Assembly (NCBI GenBank): GCA_026120185.1
Contig: JANUWF010001683.1
Span: 4,410,001 to 4,474,000 of the forward strand
Direction of reading: 5' to 3'
Length of the DNA stretch: 64,000 nucleotides
Origin: Voacanga thouarsii
Lineage: Eukaryota > Streptophyta > Magnoliopsida > Gentianales > Apocynaceae
Both the position numbers and the translations under genes were made by a program. The notes beneath the pieces were generated by a model, which made no database searches, was not told the origin of the DNA, and worked only from the letters and a program-made list of their open reading frames with translations. Numbering within the stretch: position 1 is the stretch's first letter; each line of letters starts with the position of its first letter. Positions 22,406 through 33,145 of the stretch are shown here, one piece after another.

Positions 22406-22811
22406 CTTAATCACATTCACTCAGGGTCAGATAGTTATCAAGGGAGAAAAGAATATGCTTAGGTGCATGATCAGTTGATAGTAATGTACTCATCTAAAAG
22501 AGAATGTGATGATAACGTGCAGAGATAAATCAAGTAATAAACGAAACTCATGCTTGTCATATAAACCATTCTTTGCAGAAAAGAAGGGGTCATCTCATAC
22601 GATACCCTTTTAATTTAAAATGATAGATAGGCCCTATGAGACACATGCTCCCTTAAGAAAAAGATAAACAAACAAAAGTATGCAAATTCCAAAGGAAGAA
22701 AGAGTAAAAGCTGCTGGTCTTCTATGTTCGACTCTCCCTAGTTTCAACAGAGTATCGGAGTCATCAGAGGCCGGTTCCACCGGCCACCCCATGGAACTAT
22801 CGGGTCTCCCT

Positions 22812-22882
22812 ATGATGGAATTTGAACCCAAGACCTCAAGAACTAATTCTAAGGCTCTAACCACTACACCACAACAACTCTA
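22812..22882 (-). repeat. tRNA-like module in the family A leader
   Basis: On the minus strand GTTGTTGTGGTGTAGTGGTT and then AGAGCCTT form an A-box region, and TTGGGTTCAAATTCC forms a B box about 30 bases on. It is very close to the modules in LTR C (43,287; 60,150; 59,005) although this one lies between primer site and gag of family A. It is in the sense direction of the element. A cloverleaf with normal stems is not evident. Confidence 0.7.
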
Positions 22883-22973
22883 TTAACCATCCTATAAACA
22901 AAAGATAAAAATTAGCACCAGGTCAGAATACTTAAGAAAATAGAACCCCATAAGTCAAGTAATTGCCTAAACC
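22883..22973 (-). other. Leader between primer site and tRNA-like module
   Basis: This is an untranslated part of the family A interior. Nothing recognisable is seen in it. The rest of the leader (22,406-22,811) likewise holds no supported gene. Confidence 0.5.
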
Positions 22974-22988
22974 ATGTCTCTGATACCA
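22974..22988 (-). other. Primer binding site of family A (tRNA-Met type)
   Basis: On the minus strand TGGTATCAGAGACAT lies two bases after the 5' LTR. TGGTATCAGAG is the classic complement of initiator tRNA-Met used by plant LTR elements. Confidence 0.9.
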
Positions 22989-22990
22989 CT

Positions 22991-25900
22991 TGTAACACCC
23001 CACGACTACGTACCCTAAAAGGGCGGGGATGTCGCCCCGTCCCGTAGGACAAGGGGTCTTTAGAACGAGGTATAAAATATAAAGGCAATCTCCAAAAGAA
23101 TCAACGTAGATAAATGAAGAAATATTCTTACTACACCAGGCTCAACTTGGAGCAAAACGGAATAAAATAAAATATTGTTTAGAAGCATAAGCAATAAATG
23201 TCTCCTAGAACGGATAGAGAAAATAGCAAAAGCTTCAACTATTACATGCCCCGCTGACTCAGCACAGTCTATCCCCTGAAAACATGATGTAAAACAGGGA
23301 GAGAATAAATCCCAGTAAGTCCTGTGTGTGCACATGGTGTTTTTAAATAGTTCGTGCATGCAAAGTGTAAAACATTTGTAAAAATAATTTGGCAAGTCAT
23401 AAACAATCTCTTTTCGCAAGGAGTGGGTTTTTCTCATTGTCACACTTTGTACAAAATAAATCCTCCACTCGGATAAAAGTCATGTCACCACACGTTGGGC
23501 TCCATGAGAACAAATTGGCCAATGCACCACACTTTGTGCACCTTGTCCGGACCAGATTACCACACGTTGGGCGTTCTGATCAAGGTGAGTGTACAGCCCA
23601 CCGGGTGAGATACTCCTCCATCTCTACACCCAACAAAACCATCCGGGTGTCCATGCCGGGAAAATAAATAATACCTTTCAGGTATAATTCTAGCTCGGAC
23701 TGGCCTGACCAACCAACACTGTCGCCTTTTCAAGCAGAGTTCATCTTCTGGAGGTGGCCTCCTGACAGAAGACTTACGCTAGCCCTCCAAGACTAGTATT
23801 GTTAGCCTACCCTTATTGAGTACTCAACGAACGTATCCGTCAATTCTTGATTCAAAATATCTCCACATCTTGGCTTTGTACAACGTGGTTTTCCTCTAAA
23901 AGAGTTTTCTAAAAATTTAGGAAAGAATAGTTTTCTTGATAAAATCATTAGTTTGACAAAATCGTTTAAAGAATAATCATCCACGTTTACAACCCAAATG
24001 ATCATAGTTCAACAATAGCTTTACAAAGCTTCACAACATAGACTTGCCATCACAACATTTAACAAAAGAGTTTATACAAGGACTTACCATCACAACATTT
24101 AACAAAAGAGTTTATGTAAGGACTTACTTGATATGCCTCAGATAAATGCGATAAAAATCACCGCTGGCTTTCCTCAATTATCCACCTAATCTAAACCATA
24201 TAATATCATGATCAGGGTCTCAATTAATTCAACCATGTTCTAATCCCATTTATTTTCATAACAATTCGCAATCTCCTATTCAATTCCAAGTAAACTATTC
24301 AATCCTCAAAAATCAAATACTACGACCACATGTTTATCTCGCTAATAAACACCATTAAACTTTACTTTCGACATCAAGGGAAGGTATTCCTTTACCTTGC
24401 AACTACCGGGTAATGAGGTTTCGATGCTCCTATGGTGATCGTCCCGAGTTCGCTTGAAAAGAAGAGAGAAGCTACCTCCTTTGCTTCACTTGACCGAAAA
24501 TTTAGGAAGAAGAGGAAATCAGCCTCTATAGGGCGTGATTTAAGGGTAGAAGAAAGAGAAAAGAATCATTAGAGAAAACGGCATCAAGAGGTTGAAAGGA
24601 TTTGTGCTTACCTTAAGGTGTGTTCGATTTTTGCTTGGAATAACTCTTGTGTTTTCGAAAATTTGCTGAGAAAAGTTGCTGAAATTTTCGTGTAGAATGG
24701 AGAGGGTAAACGGATGTTATGATTTAAAGTTGGAGAGGATTGGTTTAGGGTTAGATGGTGATGTTTAGATAGACTCCTAATGGCTTTAGGTTTCTTGGAC
24801 AGCAAGAGCGAAATTTCAGCTTGCGCGCGCCTCCTTGCTGCCGATTTTAGGGGAGTTTTATGGAAGGAAAAATTCTGCAATTTGCTCCTCTAAGCTGGCC
24901 GAAACACTGTTCAAAGGAAGGGCTGAATATGTTCAGAATTTTGGGCCAAACAAGGAAGAGTTTGAGTGAGTTTTGATGACTGAAAATCCTATGCATGTGC
25001 TGTGAAAATCGCTGAACAAGAGGAGAATAAATTCTGGATTGTTCACGCTGTATTCTGCCGAAATTTCCATGGAAAAGGTGAGGGTTTTAGGTGCTGAAAT
25101 TGGCTTAATCAACAAGGAGTTTTGGTAGGTTTTGGAGTGCAAAATTTCATGGTTTTTTGAGTGCACAGCTGGACGAAAATTCCTGTGCAAGCTGGCCGAA
25201 TTTTCTGGTTTCCAAGTTGCCGAAAATCAGTAATTTTTGGGTGATAGAAATTCTTGTTTTGTGCAGCTAGGTTAGTTGAATTATTAAGGAGTCTTCTAGG
25301 TGGTTTGGGCTAGGATTTTCAAAGTTGGATTGTAACTAAAGGAGCTGGAATTTCGAACAGCTTATGTAGATACAAAGCTGCCGAAATTCAGCTAGGAAAA
25401 GGAAGAAATCCTAGTTGAATTTGGATTGAAATAAAAATCTGGGTTTATCAAGGATTTGGATAAGATTTCCTCTAGTCCTAGAAGAGTTTGGATTAAGCTA
25501 AAAGTCCTCCAAGAAGTGGCGGCACTTGCTGGAATTTTTTTTCCAGATTTTTAGCTAACATTCTAGGATTAAAATCAACAAGATTTCCTACTAGGGAAAG
25601 GATTCATTAATTCCACCTATCCATAGCAACATATATCTAACTAAAATCAAGCTAATATTTTAATTACTAGCTAGGGTTTTTTTGAAAATCCTAAGGAACA
25701 CAAGCTGGAAATTAAAGGTGAACTTTATTCACATCAAAGTCCTTGAATTTAGGAAATAAATATAGAGACTTATTTCCTTGGAGTAAAAATACTAAAATTT
25801 CTCTAGGATAGCTAGATTCTTTTTCGGCCAAGATAAGAAACGGTCTAAAGAAAAGAATTTCAAGAAGAGAAACATACTTCACAAAAGGTAGGATTCGAAC

Positions 25901-26203
25901 TCGGGTCACCAAATGACATCACCAACCTCACCGCTATTCCAAAACAACTCCAATGCTGATTTTTCTACAAGAAGTTCTTACCACCCCAATACTCATACTT
26001 CCAAATCTTCGACGAAACCTCCCTTAACCAAATCTTTAACAACACAACTATTTCACGTCAATTAATTCAAATGCAAGAGTAACGGAAAAATTCACATGCA
26101 TCCATGCAAATAAAATTATTCTAGCTACCACATAAAATGCAAGATGCTATACAATGCATGATTTTTCCCCATAGTTAAAGGTGGTTTTGGGCGTGGTATT
26201 ACT
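22991..26203 (-). mobile_element. Family A 5' LTR
   Basis: It is almost identical to the LTR at 15,811-19,022. Its outer end reads GGTATTACT instead of ...TTACA, so the terminal TG has decayed to AG on the element strand, while the flanking AGAAC repeat is intact. The antisense frame 23,389-23,667 and the sense frames 24,608-24,880 and 24,933-25,190 mirror those of the other LTR and are not called genes. Confidence 0.93.
25888..25955 (-). repeat. tRNA-like module in LTR A (5' copy)
   Basis: Same module as at 18,708: CGAGTTCGAATCC B box and GGAATAGCGG A-box region on the minus strand, with one visible base change in the spacer. Confidence 0.6.
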
Positions 26204-28572
26204 AGAACTCTGAAATCAGCGTTTTCATAATTAAATATTAGAGTCTTACGATCATTTTTGGTATATCATAGGGCCAAAACGGAGTTGTGGATTGAAAATT
26301 ATGTCTAAACCAAAATCATGTGTCAAAGCTGCAAAATTTCAGAATTTTGCTTGGAACATGGACGAATTTAATGATGATTAATTGTGTGATTTGGATGAAA
26401 AAATTCGGGAAATATGAATTGAATCCCTTGTTTATGAAGGGAGAAAGGATGTGGAAAAAGGAAAATGAAAGAATCGAACAAACGACAGAAAAACGATGTG
26501 AACAAAAGTTGAACGTTTTCCTTAACCATCGGCTTACCGTCGGCCTCGTTGGCTAACCGTCAGCCCCCGTCTGCTATTTTTCGGCCAAACACGAATTGAC
26601 CCGAAAACAATGTTTGGTGTTGGTTTTATGACAAACGGCCAACGTAATGTCAAAAACGGAAGAAACAAAGGTTAAACGGCCATGAGCGGAAATAGTTGCT
26701 TAGGACACGAGGTGAGTTCCTTGGATTTCTAAAACTCTTTCTAAAGCTAGTGTGCTTTGTTTTTCCATGAAATTCTATATTATTACCGTTTTCGAAATTC
26801 CTGAATATGTTTAAGGTTTATTTGAGCATGAATTATTTTTATGCCATTTTGGGCTTGATTGAACATCATAATTGGCTTGGAAATCTTACTGGATGACTAA
26901 AGCATGAATTTTGTGAATTTAGTCATTTTTGGATTAAATACTTAGTATTTTCAAGAAATGGTAAATTTTGAAATCGGGTATTCATAAATTGATTGGAATG
27001 CCCTTATTAGAACATTTTATAGAAATATGTTTGGAAAATTTAAATTTAATCCTCTTTTGGGATTAGAATTATGCAGTTCTTGAAATGAGTTCTTTTGTAA
27101 TCGGGTATTTGGAAAATGATCCAAATATCCTTATTGGAATGTTTTATGAAAACATTTAGAACTCGGGTATTCGGTAAATGACCCGAATGCCCTCAGAAAG
27201 TGACTTTTGTGATCGAGTATGGGGAAAACAACCCGAATACTCTTTGAAGCATGTTTTGATGTGACAACGGAACTCTTTATCCTAGTTTAACATGATTTTG
27301 GAAAATGTTCTCTTGTGACGAGATTGACTTTTGGAAAATGACCTTTCGATCCCTGAAATTGTTTTATTCGTCTGATGTACCATGCAATGAATTGATTTGC
27401 TCTGTGGAGTCTGTGTGAATGATGATCTGACTTGCGAGTCAGTGGGATCAAATTCTGGAAAATGTTATTTTGCCTCAAAACTGTTTTGCTTTAAAGATTC
27501 TGTGGGATCAGATAACCCTCTGGCTTGATCAGTCAGACGGGGTTGGTGTTGTTAATGTTGAGTACTCAGCCAGGACTTTGATCTTTGTACTAGCTCATGT
27601 TAGAGATAGATGACCCCAAGTATCCCGATCAATTCTGGGGATTGTCTTACTCTAAACAGGGGGATAGGACATTGAGATAAGCTATCCTAGCTAACAATTT
27701 AGAACCTGGCAATTGCTGTGTCTACGGGCGCTTCTTGATTTTGAGTCATTCGCTGGATGCCGGGGGGGGGACACTTGGTGCATTTAACTCCTTGCCGCCT
27801 CGATGGTGATTGACGTTAGGATTGGAACCCCTTGCTTATGGTGGCAAGTGTGTGTTGCGGTACACTAGGTATGCTGTGGTATACCTAAGTAGAAGTGCAC
27901 TGTGGCGTACTTATTCCAGCGATGCACGGTTAAGTACTGGAGGCTATGGTCTCCAGTACCGCAGGACTGGAGGCAATGATAAGTGGTGCCGAAGCCATGG
28001 ACTGCAGGTCTTGCATGTGAATATAGGGCGACCTTCTGTTGGAGAAGCACATGTGATTTGAAAATTGGGGCAATGATTTGAAATTGAAATATGACTTTTC
28101 AAAAATGATTAAGTTCTGAATAAACTCTTCATTAAAGAGTTTTGGAATCATTTCTAATGAACAAATGATATGCTAATCCACAAAAAGTTTTGTGTACTCT
28201 ACCTCTTTGATAAAGCACTAGCACGCACGGGACCCATTAGATGATTTTTCACTCACACGTGTCTTTTATCTTACTTTTTTATAGGATTCAGAGTTGAGCA
28301 AACCTATGATAGAGGACGATACCACAATGACAGCAGAACAAGTCTGGACATTTCCCTTTTCGATAATATACCTTATTACTGAATGAAAATTTTCATGTAT
28401 GAGATTCTTTATTATATATATGCTCGTGACCATCAGTATGGGTTGTTGTATGGATTTAGACCTTACATATTCTATTGGTTTTTCATTATTAAGACCCGTT
28501 GTCTGGGTAGTTGGACGGGGCGACACCCAATGCTGATATGCTTCGGCTATTACCTTTAGTAGGGGTGTTACA
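26204..28572 (+). mobile_element. Family B 5' LTR, second part
   Basis: The LTR resumes at the AGAAC repeat and ends GTAGGGGTGTTACA at 28,572. It includes the CCGTCGGC-rich cluster at about 26,525-26,595, GTTGAGTACTCA at 27,558 and the GGACGGGGCGACACCC block near 28,513. Frames 26,320-26,556 and 27,810-28,061 are not conserved in the 3' LTR and are not called. Confidence 0.85.
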
Positions 28573-28573
28573 A

Positions 28574-28590
28574 TTGGTATTAGAACCTAG
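28574..28590 (+). other. Primer binding site of family B (decayed tRNA-Met type)
   Basis: TTGGTATTAGAACCTA lies two bases after the LTR end. It matches TGGTATCAGAGCC apart from two transitions (C to T, G to A). Confidence 0.75.
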
Positions 28591-28772
28591 TTTTATAGAA
28601 CTGTGGTATCAGCATAGGGATTAATATAACTCTTTCATTGTGATGGTATGACGGATAGGTGTGATAAAGGCAAGCGCCTAATGGTTAAGTTGAGTAATGA
28701 TGGGAAGAAAGAGATAGATTAGCACTTGAGTGTGATAAATCTTAAAGGATTAGGATTAACCACCGAACAGGT

Positions 28773-29369
28773 GTGCTAGGACACTTCACTTGGACAAGAT
28801 CTAGCCCTAACTACCTTCATACACCCTATCTTATCGGGAGCGCGTTTGACCCTATAGTACCTGTTGTTACCTTGTTTGTGCGAGACCTTAGTCTGGGAAG
28901 GACACCTAATCCCGAGAGGACATCATCACCATATAAGGAGATTGGTGGAAATTTTGATAAAATTGATGGCGATATTGAATCACGCCATCAGGATAATGAT
29001 GAGGAGGATAGTGTCCCCGTTTGTGTAGTGTTGTCTAAGGATAATGAGAAGGAATTTGGCGGGGATACTCTGGGAATATTAGAAGATGAGATGTTATGTT
29101 TCGAGGATGTTGAGATAGAAAGAGATGAGGAAGTACGCGAGGTGAAAGTACCTATGGTCGAAAAGTTTGTGAAAGAATTGGAAATAGACTCAAGCATATT
29201 GGCTTGGTTACACCCTGATGCAGAGGAATATGAAGGATTTAATACAACTGAATCATGGTTGATTCCTACTAATTTAGAACCTTTCGTTTCAAATAGTGAT
29301 AACGATGAGCAGGAGGATAAGATGTGGATATGTGTAGTAGGATATGTTCAGTTCGACCAGTGTATATGA
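28773..29369 (+). CDS. Acidic 198-residue reading frame in family B, function unknown
   Basis: I do not recognise this protein. It starts 180 bases after the primer site, where gag would normally begin. It stays open for 198 codons although the rest of the element is full of stops. The N-terminal third has several prolines (SSPNYLHTPYLIG, GRTPNPERTSSPYKEIGG). The rest is strongly acidic, with runs of D and E (NDEEDSVPV, EDEMLCFEDVEIERDEEV, DNDEQEDKMW). No zinc knuckle, membrane segment or signal peptide is seen, and the usual chromovirus gag start (LERFLK.QPPTF) is absent. It may be a remnant of an additional element gene, a captured host fragment, or chance. Translation is unproven. Confidence 0.35.
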   Translation: MLGHFTWTRSSPNYLHTPYLIGSAFDPIVPVVTLFVRDLSLGRTPNPERTSSPYKEIGGNFDKIDGDIESRHQDNDEEDSVPVCVVLSKDNEKEFGGDTLGILEDEMLCFEDVEIERDEEVREVKVPMVEKFVKELEIDSSILAWLHPDAEEYEGFNTTESWLIPTNLEPFVSNSDNDEQEDKMWICVVGYVQFDQCI

Positions 29370-29629
29370 CTATATGCTCGGTACACGAATTTTGTACTAG
29401 CTTTGTGTTTGATGAGAATGAATATATGTTATGACCCTGCTACGTGCATTATAGCTCTTTTATGACTGCTCTTAAGTTATGTTATATCATTTTATCTGCA
29501 AAATTGTATGAACTGTACAGATGTCTCCTATATGAACATTTGGATGATCATTGCGAACTACTTGACATAACCATGAGCTAATGGTTAAGGAATTGCTTGT
29601 GGAAGGTTTTCACCTTGTGAATTTGGATT

Positions 29630-30230
29630 ATTTTATGTTCTAAATCTTCTAGAAAATGGTTGGTACCATTCAACGAATGGTTGGGACTATTATTAGAGTC
29701 AATGAGAATGCTAGAATAAATAAGAATATGAGTAGGAGAAATCGAAGTGAATTTCTGGATATAAGTTAAAAAAGATCTAGAGAACATCGATGACAGAAGA
29801 AAGGAAAGATGCAGGGAAGGGAGGCCCAACTGGAGACAACCCTCTTTTAGATGCTTTAACTATAGGAAGGAAGGGCATCAAAGTTTCAATTGCCCTCATC
29901 TCCAAAGGATAGGAGGATGGAATCGACCAGGAAGAAACAATCAGGGGTAGAGGTTAGACTAGAAAGAGAGAACCTAGACAAGCTTCTACCCCTAGAGCCG
30001 GATCTACTAAACCAAGTAAATGCTTGAGTGGTTGTATTGAAGAAGATGGATGATCATGTCACAGTAGTGAAAGGTATACTCCTTAGCTTTAAATCATGAT
30101 TTTATAGTATTGGTAGATCTCGATTCTACGCATTCCTTTGTTGCCAATGTATTTCTTGACGTTATGGAGATAAAAAGGGGGAAGAAACTTCATAAGAAAT
30201 GCTTGTCAGTACCCCATTAGGAAAGTAAAT
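29630..30230 (+). pseudogene. Family B gag zinc knuckle and protease remnant
   Basis: At 29,852-29,893 the frame reads a CCHC zinc knuckle whose second cysteine is tyrosine (CFNYRKEGHQSFNC). Stops follow. Near 30,107-30,145 VDLDSTHSFVA matches the gypsy aspartic protease motif (normally D-S/T-G-A-T-H-S-F). Order and strand agree with the downstream pol. Decay makes function impossible. Confidence 0.75.
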
Positions 30231-30519
30231 GAATAGTGAGAAAGTACATAAAGAATGTAAAATCTTTGTAGGAAATGAAATTTTGGAGAAGATTTGATAT
30301 GCTTGCCCATAGAGGACTAAGATATTATCATGGCCATAGAGTGGCTATCCTAACATCGTAATCAAGTTGACTGTAGACATAAATTAGTACAATTCCATCA
30401 GCATGGGAAACCTATATTGTTGTAGATGAGGGTAGGAAGAAAAGGAATACTTGTATATCGAGACTCCACACCGGAAAGATAATTAAAAATGGTGTACTGG
30501 GTACTTGGCCTATGTAATT

Positions 30520-31990
30520 AATAAGCCAGGAGGGGATAAGAAACCCGAAGAAGCTCCTATTATGAATGAGTATTTGGATGTTTTTCCAGTAAAATTGAAG
30601 GAATTACCACTGAAGAGAGAAATAGAATTTTCTGTTGAGTTAGTGACATTGGTAGAACTAATTTCAAGAACTCCTTATTGAATGGTACCTATAGAATTGC
30701 ACGAGCTTAAGAAATAAGTACAGGAATTAATGGAGTAAGAATTCATTCGGCCTAGTATTTCACTTTGGGGTGTACCTATCTTGTTTGATAGAAAAAAAGT
30801 TGAGTCACCATGGATGTATATAGATTTGTGAGGTTAAATGCGGTAATGGTAAAGAATAAATATCCATTGCCCATGATTAATGAATTTTTCGATCAGTTAC
30901 AAAGAGTAGGATGATTCTTAGAGTTAGACATGAGGCAATGATATTATTAAGCTTGGATTCGGGAAGAAAATATACTGAAAATTGCATTTAACACGATATG
31001 GACTTTTTGAGCTTGTAGTGATGCCCCTTTGGTATCACTAATGCCTACTGTTTCATAGATCTAATGCACCAGACATTTCGGTCCAGTTTTGTGGCTTTAT
31101 TCATAGATGATATTCTGGTGTACTCCAAAGATCCCTAAGATCATGAACAATAATCTTCAGAAGGTATTAGGAAAGTTAAGATAGTCCAAACTATATACAA
31201 AATTTAGTAAGTGTAAGTGTAGCATTCTTGGGACATGTGATATCCATAGTCATGTGTAGTAGATCCTCCAAAAGTTAAAGCAGTGATGAACTGGAAATGT
31301 CTTGAGATTCCGATTGAATATGATGTTTCCTAGGATTTGTAGGATATTATCGGGGATTTACTGAGAAATTTTCTAAGATAACTTTACTTTGAGTTGACTC
31401 ACCTAAAAGAAAGTTCCTTATGTTTGGAATGGAAAATGTGAGGGAAAATTCCAGGAGTTGAGAAAAAGATTAAGCTCTATCCCTGTTTTAACATTGCCAT
31501 GATGGACAAACCTTATGAGGAGTACACAGATGTGTCAAATGAAGGATCGAGAGGAGTATTGATGCAGGAGAGAAAGGTGATAACTTATATGTTTAGGAAA
31601 TAGAAACCTCATGAGGAGAATTACATTATACATGACTTGGAGTTAGTTTCTATTGTGTTTAACCTTTTGGAGTGGAGACCTTAGTTATGTGGGGCTAAGT
31701 TAGAAATCTTCACTAACCACAAAAATTTGAAATATGCTTTTACTTAAAAGGATTTGAATATAAGGCAAAGTTGATGAATGGAATTTTTGGAAGGATTTTA
31801 ATATGCAATTAAATATCATCCTGGAAAAACAAACATAGTAGTAAATGCCCTTAGAAGGAAGGCAAATTTATTAGCTCTTCGAACATTACAAATTCCGGAA
31901 TTAGAAGTGTTTACAGTAGATAGAGAAATAAGGATAAGTAATACTTCCATTCAACCTGCCTTCCTACAACAGTTCAAGAAAGAGTAAGAT
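30520..31990 (+). pseudogene. Family B reverse transcriptase and RNase H (decayed)
   Basis: The fragments read in order: [44 protein letters not shown], and [14 protein letters not shown], which retains the catalytic FIDD near 31,105. FLGHVIS and FVGYYRGF follow. RNase H follows with YTDVSNEGSRGVLMQ, HDLELVSIVFNLLEW, NHKNLKYAF and IKYHPGKTN. More than ten stops and several frameshifts interrupt them. The domain order is that of Ty3/gypsy pol. Confidence 0.85.
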
Positions 31991-33140
31991 AAAGATGAAG
32001 AGTGTAAAAGTTAGTGCAGAAGAAGGTAAATATAGGAGGAGATGAGTTCTGAAAGGACAATGATGGGATTAATTACTACTGGGGTCGGTATTGTATTTTG
32101 AAATAATATGCGATGAGATAAGATGTTTTCGTAGAAGCACCTTGGAGTAAGTATACAATCCATCCAGGAGTTGTAAAGGTGTATCAGAACCTAAAACGGT
32201 ATTATTGGTGGATTGGTAAGGAAAAGAACAATTCAGACTTTGTAACACAATGTTTAATTTGTCAGTAAAGGAAAGCCAATCAACAACGGCCTAGAGGGTT
32301 ACAACCATTATCTACTCTATCGTGGAAATGGGATGAAATTACTATAAACATCATTATAGGATTACCGATGATAGTAGAGTAGCGAGATAATATTTGGGGG
32401 ATAATGGATTGACTAACTAAGTCTGCTCATTTTATTCCTATTAATTAACGGAATTCCTTAGAGAAGTTAAGTGAAATCTATATGGAGGAAGTAATTAGAC
32501 TGCATGAGTATCCTCTAGTATTGTGCCAGATCAAGATCCTAGATTTACCTCAAACTTTTGGACTAAGCTGCAGTAGAGGTATGGGACCATGATAAAGTTC
32601 AGCATAGTAGCGCACCTACTCGCGTATGGACAGACAGAACAAGTGAATGCAATTTTGGAAGACATGTTCTAAGCTTGCATTTTGAATTTTGGAGTTAAGT
32701 AGATTGATAATTTAGCATATGTAGAATTCATATACAATAATAGTTATCAATTAACATTTGAAATGGTCCCATTTGAAGCTCTTTAAGGAGGGAAATGAAG
32801 TCCAAAAGAAGAATGGATGAACAGGATGCTTTCGGTCTTGAAAAAGTTAGACATGCTGTAATGATTATAAGCATCAAGTTGGAGACATTTCAGAATAGAC
32901 AAAAAAAAAAAAAAAAAAAAAGAAGTCATACGAATCGATGTAAGACAGACTTGGAATTTGTTGAATGAGATCATATATTCTTGAAGTTATCTCCACAATG
33001 ACAATTGGGAAGTAAAGAACAAGAAAAGATGCTAGACCGTACCTTATTGTCGAGAGGATTGAGAAAGTAGCCTATCGATTTGGCGTTACTAGCAGAACTT
33101 CAAGTTATTCATAACGTGTTTTATGTAGCCCAACTTTGAA
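31991..33140 (+). pseudogene. Family B integrase (decayed)
   Basis: The HHCC finger survives as IHPGVVKVYQNLKRYYWW and CLICQ near 32,158-32,270. The core follows with WKWDEITINIIIGLP and LTKSAHFIPIN, then broken text. An A-run at 32,900-32,920 lies in the region. The C-terminal part (YLIVERIEKVAYRF) ends at 33,140, where a copia solo LTR interrupts it; the reading continues at 36,352. Many stops are present. Confidence 0.82.
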
Positions 33141-33145
33141 AGTAT

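Larger units (their letters stand above)
15811..26203 (-). mobile_element. Family A Ty3/gypsy chromovirus element, two LTRs, internally deleted
   Basis: Two near-identical LTRs (15,811-19,022 and 22,991-26,203) flank a 3.97 kb interior with a methionine-tRNA primer site at one end and a polypurine tract at the other. The 5-base direct repeat AGAAC lies at 15,806-15,810 and 26,204-26,208. The empty site is preserved in the family B 3' LTR near 38,035 (CTAGAACTCTGAAATCAGC), which proves the borders. About 62% of the 10.4 kb is LTR. The interior lacks the gag C-terminus and protease and has stops in pol, so movement would have needed proteins from another copy. By eye the LTRs differ at only a few sites per few hundred bases, so insertion is relatively young. 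Confidence 0.95.

Noticed and set aside
20024..22478. Several plus-strand frames opposite family A gag-pol.
   Set aside because: They are antisense shadows of the pol and gag reading frames.
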